Assembly (NCBI GenBank): GCA_027924645.1
Contig: BSBN01000187.1
Location: 19,796,001 to 19,860,000, forward strand
Source: Cunninghamia lanceolata
Lineage: Eukaryota > Streptophyta > Pinopsida > Cupressales > Cupressaceae
Reading direction: 5' to 3'
Length of the DNA: 64,000 nt
Within the stretch, counting starts at the first letter, position 1, and the number at the start of each line of letters is the position of its first letter. The position numbers and the translations under genes were made by a program. Shown piece by piece: positions 34,126 to 44,533 of this stretch. A model generated the notes under the pieces. The model saw nothing but the letters and a program-made list of their open reading frames with translations, was not told where the DNA came from and made no database searches.

Positions 34126-34583
34126 AACCCTACCGATTGAAGTTTTGAAGCTATTTTGATGCAAATTCATGTCAAGATGCTAGTTGGGTTTAAATCAGTG
34201 ATCTGATCATATATAATAGTAGTTAAAAGTATAAGTTTAGACTTATTTGAGGTTACATTTCATTCATATTGAAGTTGCAAACATTAATATGCCCATTTGG
34301 CTTTGATAATCTAGGGTTTTGTCATATCTTTGATGCACATTTTGTATATAGAATAAAGTCTAATGTAAATAAGTCATGGACTCATATCATTTCCAATCAA
34401 TTAAACATTTGCAAGTACCTCAATTGATGACTACAATTAGTATGGTGTTAATGATTTGATGATTCATATGTCTTGTTGATCTTATGTGGTGTTCTTTTGC
34501 TAACAGTTGCAAGAAATCTTATGAAAAGAATTGAATCAGCAAAGCAAAAAAAAATTTAGTTAGTATAAATAGGGTACTTTATA
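34126..34583 (+). repeat. Chromovirus 3' LTR, piece 3
   Basis: Collinear with the last 460 bp of the 5' LTR (19041-19499). Ends TTTATA, against TTTACA in the 5' LTR, a C-to-T change in the terminal dinucleotide. Followed by GCGGG. Confidence 0.94.
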
Positions 34584-35670
34584 GCGGGTGTGAACAAAGA
34601 CAAAGGAGAATTTGTGATGAAACTAGCAATTGGCATGCCGACCTTAACCATTGCGGCGATTATGGACATTGGAAGCGATTTGACGTGGATGTAGTGCAAA
34701 CCCTGCTCAGACTACTTCGCCCAATCCACTCCCATTTTCAACCCTTCTCTCTCCTCCTCTTACAAAAAGTTCCCCTATTCTCACGCCCTCTACTCCACCT
34801 GAGCTTTTCCCAAATTCTCTTGCAAACCCATTGGCTGTGAGTATACTTACACATACGGTGATTTCTCCATCACCGTGGGAATCCTCTCCTCTGAGACCTT
34901 AACTTTTTCTTTTCCCAAATTGAAAGCCAAGCCTTCACAAGTGTGAGTTATATTTGGGTGCAGCCATGACAACGAAGGTGGTGGATTCAATTAGGCAAGC
35001 GGAATTGTGGGGTTGGGATGAGGCTCCCTCTCCTTAATCACTCGACTTGGCCCGTCTCTCGACTACAAATTCTCCTACTGTCTCACTGATTCCCCTTCCA
35101 AATCCAGCACCATTTTCTTTGGCTAGGTGACTACATTGAAGAGTCAGGTTTTTAGATCCACTTTGTTTCAAATGGACAAGGGAGAGTCAAGTTACTACTA
35201 TCTTTAATTACAGGGCATCAGCATGGAGAACAAATTGCTTAGTATTCCCGAAGGTGCTTTTGATCTTCAATCGAATGGAATAGGCAAACTCATCATAGAC
35301 TTTGGAACAACTATCACATACCTGCCCTTGCTCGCCTATGGTGCTTTGAAAAAGGAGTTGGCTTTGTTAATTAAGCTTGCTACTGCTGATGGCTCGCAAG
35401 TTGGGCTTGATCTTTGCTATAAAAATTTGGGGGCTAACCCTTCTTCACCAAATTTCCTAGTGGGACTTTCCATTTCAAATGGGTAGATTATGTTCTACCT
35501 CCAAAGAATTACATGGTTTTTAGTGATACGAGTGGTAAATTGTTATGTCTTGCAATGATGCCCTCTTATGATGGGGTTTCCATCTTTGGGAATGTGTAGC
35601 AGCAGAACTACCAAATACTTTATGATCTGGGGAAAATACCATTAGTGTTTATCAATGCAGCCTGCTACCC
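34584..35670 (+). pseudogene. Nepenthesin-like aspartic protease pseudogene, main part
   Basis: After the right target duplication the frame reads GEFVMKLAIG, then AAIMDIGSDLTWM. This is the first active-site region of A1 pepsin-type proteases, but DTG has become DIG. It goes on with CKPCSDYFAQSTPIFNPS, CEYTYTYGD, the start of the catalytic domain typical of plant nepenthesin/CND41 proteins. Further on is the second site, IIDFGTTITYLP, where the usual Ser/Thr is Phe. The last part reads YDGVSIFGNVQQQNY followed by ILYDLGK, the family C-terminus, ending near 35670. Stops interrupt at about 34695, 34800, 34945 and others (all read within otherwise collinear sequence). Full length is covered if joined with 17332-17427. 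It appears intronless, as many genes of this family are. Both catalytic motifs are altered, so the gene is dead independent of the transposon insertion. Confidence 0.88.
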
Positions 35671-38370
35671 TGCGGTGCCTTTGGTGAGACTAGTCTGTAC
35701 CTGGTGGGAAAGCAGGGGAGCAATTCCCACCAGCCCGCTGGCTTTTAGTAGGACCCAAGCTTGACCTGGAGGGGGAGTAGGGAATAGTAGTAGCAGCGAT
35801 GACTTGGATGCCACATGTGCAATGGTAGGGACCACTTGGTTACTTCGGTGGGACCTACTCATTTCGATGGGTCAATATGCACTCTGTGACACCATATGAA
35901 TATGAATCTTGTACAATAATAACATAGTTTAGGCAGATAAATAGATTATAATAATATGTGATTGTAAAACACCATTGTATACTGTCTAGAAGAGATCGAT
36001 TGTAAAGAAATCAAATCCATAGAATCTACAATTTAGTGAAATTCTTACAAAATTCTTCTCTGCATCATGACATCTATCAAATGTAAGCTTCTTAGGACAA
36101 TAATTTAAAAATAAAAGTCTTATGAAAGTGAAGCATGTAATCATACTGAGAAAGTTGGGAAGTATCAAGTAATGATGGAGTAGACATTTGCAAGGATGAA
36201 AAATATATCATAGCACTTTTTCCATTAGTCTTTACTTTCACCTTTTATCTCTAATATAATAATTTAGTCTTTAAATAAGATATTTTAGTAAGAGTTGGTA
36301 TTTAACTTATTTTTATTTAATTTTGAGTCTTTACTTTTGAGTTGTTTGGATCTAATTCTCAAATTTAATATTTTCAATCTTGATTCAAAATTATTGGTGC
36401 AACCTTAAACTTGATTTGGAACATTATGTGTGAGATTTATCTCCATTTTCCTAAACCAAATTTAATTTGAGCCTAAGCCTACTAGCTTCTAACTAGTCAT
36501 TGCCCACCAACTCAAGCATGAAATATTCAAATTTGCATGCTACAGTGTTTTATAAAAAGACAAATCCTTGGTTCATTTTAAATTACTAGGTATCAACCAT
36601 TCACATCACTTAAGTATTATCTACAACATTGCATCAACATGTGAGATCATAAGAGTAGACATATACATTTGCATTTCTACTTGGTGTGTCTTCTAACTTG
36701 TTCCTTAAGGGACTTGACTAAGGCATAAGGTGGGAATCTAGTCATCTTCCCTACCCTAGAAAAAGAAATTCCAACAATTCTTCTAAGCACTACCATTTTT
36801 AGATATCACTGACAAATAAAATTTTGAAGACTTAAAGTGTAAAGATCAAAGCCACAAACCATATTTACATTTCATATTTTTACAATGATTTGTAGCTGTA
36901 TGTTATTCATTGACCTTCTCACATGATGGAGTTGTAATTTGCTTGGTGGCCATAACTTTGAATGCACTCCTCTTGACTGTGTCCTTCTTGTGTAACATGA
37001 TGATCTGCTTCAAGCAACATTCAACTGCTTCATTCTCCATAAGCTCCCGTGAAAGTTTCAATGCTCATATTGATCATTTTCTTTTCTCTGACTCTAAACC
37101 CTAAACACTATACACTAAACACTAATCTCTATACCCCAAACACTAGCCATTAATCTAAATGCTTTTGCTACTAAATCTTTAAACTTATTAAGCCGAGATG
37201 CTTCTATAGTAAGTAATTCAACATTACAATGGTAGGAACCTAATGTAATGCATCTCTTGTTACTAAAATGGTTTAGGATAATTAGATATTGATAAATGAC
37301 GTAATGATGTGTAAAGTTGGGCTCATTCTTCAATTCTTCATATATTCCTATGTCTACACATTTTCACATATTTGGACTTATCTCTTCCATTTTTATGAAT
37401 ATTTTGACACATTTAACATTTAGTATGCCCTGTCCCCCATGTTCAAGCACTCATTCTCCACTTCGATGTTACCATTCAAACATCAACCTCTTATTATGCA
37501 TTAGTAGAATGTAAACATATGAATCATCAATGCATTTACACATTCAAATACATAAGAACACCAAATTTATGTGGAAAACCCAAGAAGGGAAAAACCATGG
37601 TGAGGATTAGCTCACATATATATGAATAGCAACATCGAAAACAAATAGGCTCACTGCCGAGAAGAAAGGCTCACTACCAAGGGCTCACTGCCCATAAGAG
37701 ATAAGAAAGAAGAAGATTGTTACAGAGAGATTCACTATCTCAAAGCAACAAGAGAAATCCACTACTGCCACTCCTTGCCATCCGCAACCTTTGGCTCACT
37801 GCCTCTAGCAACTTCTGGCACACTAAAATGTAGACACCTTCTGCTCACTGCATTCCAGAATCATAAGCATTTAAGCTTGCACACAACTCACTGCCCTTGA
37901 TTCAAATTCACATTATATTCTCTACATTGCTCCACTCAACTTCATCTTGCATTTATACCATCTACAACCAAGACCTATTTCAATTAGGTTAGTCCTAATG
38001 AAGCGTGTGCACCTCAAACGTACAACACCAATTAGGTCGTCACTAAACACTTCTGTGGTGGAAAGAAGTGAAAGTGGACCATGTCAAGGGTTTTAACTAG
38101 GACTCAAATTTTCATCACCAAGTTGCTCATCACATTCACAATCCATAAGGTACCTCTGCAAATGCCTCTAGTAAGCCAGGTGGACCAAACTTGAGTTAAT
38201 GACCACATCCACACTTCTCCAAGTCTAAAAAAACCATGTAGACAAGAGAGAGATAGTTCACAACATTCACACATCTTCCCATAACATTCAACACCATCAG
38301 AATCTCTTGCAACACTTCCACAACCTCCTGAAACTGTACGCTCAAAATCGTGACCTCGGTTGCCTAGAGC
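35671..38370. other. Non-coding region with LTR-like and old repeat fragments
   Basis: No protein motif. 36400-36850 resembles, in diverged form, parts of 13010-15530. At 37571-37605 GTGGAAAACCC and GGGAAAAACCA form the same fold-back core as the copia LTRs (minus-strand sense), suggesting an LTR remnant. The 37640-37900 stretch repeats GGCTCACTGCC. Confidence 0.5.
37645..37900. repeat. Interspersed GGCTCACTGCC motif
   Basis: GGCTCACTGCC or close variants (GGCTCACTACC, TGCTCACTGC, AACTCACTGCCC) occur about seven times at irregular spacing. Irregular spacing argues against slippage alone. Probably part of an LTR leader. Confidence 0.6.
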
Positions 38371-39790
38371 TGTCGGGTCAGATTTTGGCACACATGTCAT
38401 GCATTTATTTTCCAGTTAATGAATTACAAACTATTGACCTCTACTTAAATGATAACTCTAGATGATACATGTGGTTAATATAGCGAAATGATGATATATT
38501 CGCTTCAACTATGATTTCTTAGAGACTAACCTATTAACAGTGTAAGTGAGTGCACATGGTTGCAGGTTTTGTCGAAGGAGAGAACATGCTTCTGGTAGAA
38601 GAGACCTAGCCATTGTTAAGAGTAGGTTGGATGAAATCGGTGTACCACACACACAATCACATAGATGCATTCATACCTACATTGTTTAATTGAATTTGAT
38701 GTGTTTATGTGTTTTATGAATGCGAAGTCTTTGTGCATATTTTGTGAATTTATGTGTAGGTTATGATGTTCTAATCTAGTCTAATTGATGTATGATTGAA
38801 GGTGTGATTTGTCCTTGGTTTCTCAATATAATTATTTTCCTTCATTATAATATGCAATTGTGGTTAATTACGGTAAATGGATATTATTTTGAGTACGTCT
38901 TTTTAAAATGGTTGTGTGAGTAAAATAATGTGTGTATATATATATGCTAATTATTTATTGATGCTTAAATTTTATTTTAAATTAATTATTTAGCTAGATA
39001 ATTATAGTTTCTAATATTTTAGAAATAAAATTAATGCAATTTATGTTTCAATTATTTAATTATTATAATTGAAATAGATTTTTATGTGCATGTTTTTATT
39101 TTAGAATTTTAGAAATAAATAATAATATTTATTTCAATTTGAGAAAGATTAATTAATATAAGAAGAATTAATTTAATTTAAAATAAATAAATAATTAGTG
39201 TTGGTTAATTTTGTGAGCATTATATTTATTTATTTTGGTAATTAATTTTCTTTTGGGAAAAAAAATAAGTTTAATTATTCTAATTTGTTAATTTATTTAA
39301 TTATTGAATGTGCAAGTCTATTTTAAGAATTTAGAAATTAAATTGTTATATTTATCATATTTGTGAATTAGAAAATTATATTTTCTAATATTAGTTTTTT
39401 TAAGTGAATTATTTTAGAAAGGATAATGTTTTAATATTATTTTTTTAAGAATATAATATTATATTTTTGCTTTTTAGGTTTTGGAAGAAAAAAAGAAAGA
39501 GTTATTAAAAGAAGAAAATTAGTTTTATTATCATTCTTTTTGGGCTTATCAATTGGATTATGCAAATTAAAAGAAGAGGAAATAGGTTATTGAAGCTTAA
39601 GGATTTGGAAGTGTTTTTGTGAAGAATTGAAGGATTGTTGTGGTTTTCGAATTGATTGGTTCATCTCCATTGTTTTTACCAAATTGCTACAAGGATTGAG
39701 GTAGAATTCATGTCATGAAAAAATTTAGAAAATATTTACTTTGGTTAAAAATTGAATATAGGATTTTTGTGAAGAAATTGTGATTGTATG
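38371..39790 (+). repeat. LARD 5' LTR, piece 1
   Basis: About 38371-38925 matches 52293-52871. The rest (38926-39790) is AT-rich and has no second copy, because the 3' LTR is truncated. Ends with target site GTATG (39786-39790). Confidence 0.85.
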
Positions 39791-41893
39791 TGTTGGTTTT
39801 TCTTCTGAATCAGCATCAGGGTTTGCCAGTTCCTATGCACATGCAGATTCAGCCAACTAATACAGGAGGTTGCGTGAGCTCCTCCCCTTCACTTCTGGTT
39901 CTGCCGCACCAAGGGGGGTATCCCTATAACTTAAGATGTAACCTTGACTAGCTCAACAACACAATGATTTAGCTTGACAGCAACAGGCAGAATACTCTCA
40001 TGTATGGACCAAGATCTGTATGATAGATCACAAGGTGGGCAACATTCTTGGACATAATGTCTGGTTAGGTATGAGAGCATGCAGGGGTTTTCCTATTCCT
40101 AATCCTACAACTAACAGGTGGAAGTGATGAAATGGGCGGACATAATGTCCGGGATGCAAGACAAGGGGTTTTGGCTCATAACTACTGATCCAGGAGCAGA
40201 CTGGTGCCTATCCATTGGGCAAGGAGTCAACTAGACGTATACAACAGATGGTTTGCAACTTTCACTCAAGTTTCAGGGGGTTGGACTGATGCTTGCCTTA
40301 CAAACATCACCCAAGAATGGGTACCTAACTACCTCTACTTACAGATATCCCTGCTGACATGTAACCAGATTCAAAAGAAAGAGAAAAACATGCAGCAAAT
40401 GGAGACAAGCAGATAGACACATGCAATAAGCATTTTTCATATAACATTAACACTGAAACTGAAAATATGTGCAAAATACATTCATGTTGCAACTCATAAA
40501 CTCCAAAATGGGATAAAATAGCCAAGATCATGCCCTGTTCTTCATTATTTACACAAAAATGCCTCAGGCCTTCAACAACCTTCAAATGAGCAACACAACC
40601 TGCTATATACAGCAAGGAAGGTTCCCAACATTAATTACATAGTTGACCAAAAATCTCGCCAGATATAGTACATTGAGAAAATGGCACCCAACTCGCATTG
40701 AATACAGCAGGTAGGGGAGGAGACAGGAAGGGATCTCGAGCCTTGCGCCGCTGCCTGTGGATGTACAACTCCAATCGGGTACCAGATCTATCGACACCAT
40801 CGCCCATACCTCTGCAACAACCGCCATTGATGGCTCAACCACCCGCGGCCTACCTGGAAACCATCGTAGTACTCAAAAAGGAATTTCTCGCCAAAACGTG
40901 TTTTACTGAAGGTTCAAGTTATGCAGGAACATTAATCCCACATGCACGGTGCGGAGACTCCTTCAGTAGTTCAAAAACATGGCCACATGCATAATAGGTG
41001 TTGAGCGCTTTTGCCATGCTCGACACACGCCTTTCTCTCCAAAAGCCCATCGGCCAAACTTCTACCATCGGCTCACCCCAAAAAACTCTCGCCGACCTCA
41101 GTGGTCTCGCCGATGCCTACCTTACAATCTGCTCCATCGGCCAGAGATAGACCATCGGGCCAGCACAAAACTCCTTTGCCGATGCCCATGGTCCCGCCGA
41201 TGCCTTCAAAAATCTTGATGACGTCATCATCATATCCTAATGATGTCACCATCACCCGTCTGCATACCGTGCAACTCTCATATCCGAATGACGTCATCGC
41301 CATATCCTACCTACTGCACACCTCCAAATATCCAGGTGACGTCATCGTCATATTCGCAACATCGGGGGATCTCCATAAAATGACTTAGTGTTAGCAATAT
41401 GACCCTCCAGACCTTGATGACGTCACCACCATATCGGCATCAGGATGATATTCGGAAGATGACCGGATATTTGGAAATATCATCCTGATGCATAAATATC
41501 ATGCTGCACTATAGCTCCACGAAACATCAGGGTGATGTTAGATCATACCTGATATTTGGAAATATCACCCCACACTAGACAATGCATGAAGCCGACAGGC
41601 GGATATCTCCCTTTGGAAATATCATGATGCAGACAGGCAGAAAAGTGGATATCACCCTGATGTTCAAATATGATGACCCTAATGAATATCAGGTCATGCT
41701 TAGGACTTTGCAGCAACATCATCAGGATGATGACAGGAAACATGATGATGATGACCTCCTCCCCTTAAGAAAATATGATGCTACAGCTGAAAAATACTGA
41801 GGAGGTCCAACACTTAGAACATTTTTTGGATTTTTAGGGAAGGTGCCTGCATGAAAATTGCTCAGAAACTGACAGTGAATTCAGGCAGCAATA
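39791..41893 (-). repeat. 3' LTR of the gag-only element (2103 bp)
   Basis: Paired with 44528-46631. Ends CAATA instead of CAACA. Has four TGACGTCA octamers (41219, 41289, 41337, 41418) and many CATCGG/CCGATG words at 41050-41205. Short open frames within it are not conserved in reading-frame-specific ways and are not called as genes. Confidence 0.93.
41219..41425. promoter_or_regulatory. Cluster of four TGACGTCA palindromes in the LTR
   Basis: Perfect octamers at 41219-41226, 41289-41296, 41337-41344 and 41418-41425, often in the wider context GATGACGTCATC. TGACGTCA is the classical bZIP (TGA/CRE-type) binding palindrome. In the other LTR two of the four remain perfect (46027-46034 and 46075-46082), while those at 45956 and 46156 are TGACATCA. 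Confidence 0.75.
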
Positions 41894-42034
41894 GTGGCTC
41901 TGTCTGGGGACGTGCAGTTGCAAGACTGCAGCGAGAACCCTAGATCTCTGGGATGCAGACGAGTCCCTTATCCATTGGGCACAGAGTCATGATGTTATAT
42001 TGATCTGCATCACCAAACACATTATTTTTAAACA
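41894..42034. other. Internal end of the gag-only element with a PBS-like word
   Basis: Directly after the left LTR, on the plus strand, is TGGCTCTGTCTGGGGAC, which resembles a primer-binding site. The expected minus-strand polypurine tract is not evident here. See findings. Confidence 0.45.
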
Positions 42035-43801
42035 TTATTTTGGCGGCCCTTGGCAGCCAAAAAGGAAGAACCATAATTTTTTCTTGTCAAATGTCTGATT
42101 CCAAACTGGAAGATCCCAATCCCAACTGAAAAGATTAGCATAATCTGCCCATAATGTCATCTGCTTCAATAGATATTCCACCAGTTTTGAAAGCTTGCCA
42201 CCATCATTTTCAGCTCTGTCATTTTGGATTTCAAAATCAGACATATAACCATACACATAATATTCTTCAACATTAGGCAACACATGTATGTTATATCCCT
42301 CAGACAGTACATCATACTGCTCTTGGCATTCTTCATCATTTATCTGACTGCTGCACATTGTTAGGCACTCATCCAGCTGATCCAAAAACTCAAAATACTC
42401 AGAAAACATGAGACCCCTAATATCTACTGATATTGAAAACAAATCCTGATCCACACACCCAATGTTGCACATGTCTGAATCAGGTGATGATGAACATTCA
42501 TTATTCACAGTTTGCAAATCAGTATCATCATCTTCAAACAAAGGGTTAATCCTGCACCAATGAAGGTCACGACTCACAACATCATATGCATCTACAGGCT
42601 CATCATAAAGGGGATTAACACTCAATGCAAAGGCCTCTGCTTCTTCTTCATGACACTCCAATTCTTCTTCACTACTATCAGATCCAGAGTCATAAAAAGA
42701 ACAAACCTGATCCATGAATTGATCATGGATATCATTTTCATCATCTGATTTCCCCATATACAAGATTTCTGCTGTTTTAATGTACTCTGAAGTTGAACTA
42801 TCTGCATCACTTTCCAGCCCTCCAATGCTTCCTGATGAAACTGATACTGACTGTTGATCCACATGATCACAACTTTGCATAACTAGATCATTTAAACATG
42901 AAAGCTCTTTGTTTAGGATTGGTATGCAAATATTACTTGAAAAATTATTATTTTCAACTTCACTTGCTGGGCAAAAAAGGACATCCTCCTCTATAATAGA
43001 AACATCATCCACTTGGAATGATGCAAAAACTGGGACAACAGGGGTGTGAGTGCTTTGACATTCATTGTCAACACCTGAATTAAATCTTTCATTAACATTG
43101 GGGGCTGCAGGACAACAAAATTTTTTAGAAAAATAACCCTTTTGAATTCCATACCTCCAATTGTTTTCAATATCTATTGCAAACTGATGTGCCTGATGCA
43201 ATGTGGTGGGCTCCTTATCTCTGAATCTATAACTCATTTTCTTATGAAAGGCTCCCAAATAGACAACTAAGCACAGTGCATCATTAGGTCTCATACATTC
43301 TGGTATTCTGTTCAATGCCCTCATAAATCTGAGGTTAAAGGCTGGGATCAACTCATCTTCTTCAATATGGATGTACATGAAGTCACTAATAACTGCATAT
43401 TCAGAAATTCTTTCACCATATTGTACTAGAAATGCAGATTTAAAATCATGCCAAGAGCTGACAGAGCGAGCTGAAAGGTAGGAGAACCAATCCCTTGCAT
43501 CTTCATCTAGAGATTGAACAAATAATCTCATAACTACATCTTCATGGTCAATCTCGAAATCATCTATAACATTTATAAACTGCTGCAAGTGTCTCTCAGC
43601 TGATTCATCCTTTGCGCCACTAAATTTGGGCAAATATCTTTTGATTTTAGGTGGAAGAGCATTTGGGTAGCCACAAATGCCACTAAAATTTATGGGCTTA
43701 TATCTATCTATGTTGAAACTTCTTTTATTACATGGTTGGGACTGACTACTATAGATTATTGCATTTGACACCTCACAAGGGTGCATAAGCTGACAATACA
43801 T
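42035..43801 (-). CDS. Retrotransposon Gag protein, long open reading frame
   Basis: Open from an ATG at 43801 to the stop at 42035, 588 residues; an in-frame TAG lies just upstream, so this is the first possible ATG. Residues about 45-200 match the plant Retrotrans_gag fold: LPKFSGAKDESAERHLQQF, then DEDARDWFSYL, then WHDFKSAFLVQYGER and a Phe/Arg-rich stretch to IENNWRYGIQKGYF. This is the capsid-like part. From about residue 250 on the protein is strongly acidic (runs such as SGSDSSEEELECHEEE) and contains many Cys. No CCHC zinc knuckle and no protease follow. In an otherwise dead region a 1.8-kb open frame is striking. Its role would be particle assembly around the element RNA, with enzymes supplied in trans. 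Confidence 0.87.
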   Translation of the reverse strand: MYCQLMHPCEVSNAIIYSSQSQPCNKRSFNIDRYKPINFSGICGYPNALPPKIKRYLPKFSGAKDESAERHLQQFINVIDDFEIDHEDVVMRLFVQSLDEDARDWFSYLSARSVSSWHDFKSAFLVQYGERISEYAVISDFMYIHIEEDELIPAFNLRFMRALNRIPECMRPNDALCLVVYLGAFHKKMSYRFRDKEPTTLHQAHQFAIDIENNWRYGIQKGYFSKKFCCPAAPNVNERFNSGVDNECQSTHTPVVPVFASFQVDDVSIIEEDVLFCPASEVENNNFSSNICIPILNKELSCLNDLVMQSCDHVDQQSVSVSSGSIGGLESDADSSTSEYIKTAEILYMGKSDDENDIHDQFMDQVCSFYDSGSDSSEEELECHEEEAEAFALSVNPLYDEPVDAYDVVSRDLHWCRINPLFEDDDTDLQTVNNECSSSPDSDMCNIGCVDQDLFSISVDIRGLMFSEYFEFLDQLDECLTMCSSQINDEECQEQYDVLSEGYNIHVLPNVEEYYVYGYMSDFEIQNDRAENDGGKLSKLVEYLLKQMTLWADYANLFSWDWDLPVWNQTFDKKKLWFFLFGCQGPPK

Positions 43802-43958
43802 CTTTTTACGCTTTCGCAACCCTCTTCTCTACTCAGATTTTCAATCACAATATGACCTTAGGCCCTTAAAATACAAACTGCTATTTCAACCTGCCTAAAG
43901 TCCTCTATATGAGTCTTTTGAAAAACATTGCATGCCTTTTTGAAATATAGAGTAGGTT

Positions 43959-44321
43959 CTAACAAAAGCATGCAAGCTCTGCTTTCACCAATGTTTCCCT
44001 TTTAACCAGTGCTATTTCACCAGATAGGGAACTCTTCAAAAACTTGTACAAATACCTAGATATGTTGTAGCTGCTGATATGTTCATTCAACAGATTCGCC
44101 ACCTCCTTGGCAGAGGAATGAGCTTCAAACAGGCTGAAGCTAAAAATTAATTTCTTTCTTTCTGGGTCATCCACTAGCAGAGCCACAGATGAAACTTTTT
44201 CTTTTGCTGCAACAAGGCACCTCCAGGTCTGATTCTTCAATTTCTTAGACTCAAGCTTCACAGATATGACATTGTTTTCCCCAGTGGAGTCGCCATTTTG
44301 TTGGTGACTCGGATGGGTCAC
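43959..44321 (-). CDS. Leader ORF of the gag-only element, 120 codons
   Basis: Open frame upstream of gag, in a different frame, with no ATG at its left limit (it can begin only at GTG or read in from further up). Its first codons (HQQNGDSTGE) are encoded by primer-site repeat copy A. The rest, including WRCLVAAKEKVSSVALLVDD and LFEAHSSAKEVANLLNEH, looks like ordinary protein composition, but I recognise no domain. It may be a gag N-terminal exon or a remnant joined to gag by a lost frame. Confidence 0.45.
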   Translation of the reverse strand: MTHPSHQQNGDSTGENNVISVKLESKKLKNQTWRCLVAAKEKVSSVALLVDDPERKKLIFSFSLFEAHSSAKEVANLLNEHISSYNISRYLYKFLKSSLSGEIALVKRETLVKAELACFC

Positions 44322-44533
44322 AAATATATCATTTCTTTTATCAGTCCATCCCCAGCGGAGTCGCCATTTTGTTGGTGACTCAGATGGGTCACAAATATAT
44401 CACCAAGGATAACTAGATATTACTTTTGATCAATCACATCATCAGCAGAGTCGCCATTTTGTTGGTGACTCGGATGGGTCACAAATATTATTCTTTTTAA
44501 ATCAACTCCCCAGTAGAGTCGCCATTTTGTTGG
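44279..44533 (-). repeat. Four tandem primer-binding-site/LTR-end repeats
   Basis: The word CCAACAAAATGGCGACTC plus a C/T-R-CTGGGG tail, on the minus strand, occurs four times: 44508-44533 (at the LTR edge), 44442-44465, 44350-44375 and 44279-44304. Three copies are joined by GTGACCCATC(C/T)GAGTCA and ATATTTGTG segments. The copy next to the LTR is the true primer-binding site (TGGCGACTCTACTGGGG, three bases from the LTR end), of the tRNA-Arg-like kind known in some plant gypsy elements (assignment from memory, tentative). Confidence 0.88.

Larger units (their letters stand above)
17428..34583 (+). mobile_element. Ty3/gypsy chromovirus with two nested insertions
   Basis: The element runs from TGTCATGTCCCC (17428) to a TTTATA end (34583), flanked by gcggg duplications. 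Order: 5' LTR, primer-binding site, gag, protease, reverse transcriptase, RNase H, integrase, chromodomain, polypurine tract, 3' LTR. The domain order and C-terminal chromodomain make it a chromovirus. The 3' LTR is broken by two later insertions (24534-26796 and 28194-34120). Without them the element is about 8.97 kb. All coding sequence is in one frame with many stops and one frameshift, so it is inactive. It sits inside an aspartic protease pseudogene in the same orientation. Confidence 0.95.

Noticed and set aside
41050..41205. CATCGG/CCGATG word cluster as a separate regulatory array
   Set aside because: Noted in both LTRs, but spacing is irregular and I know of no factor for it; left as part of the LTR description.
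40204..41388. Open frames of 70-125 codons inside the 2.1 kb LTR
   Set aside because: They recur in the other LTR with the same DNA changes, lie on both strands, and have no recognised domain; LTR non-coding sequence explains them.
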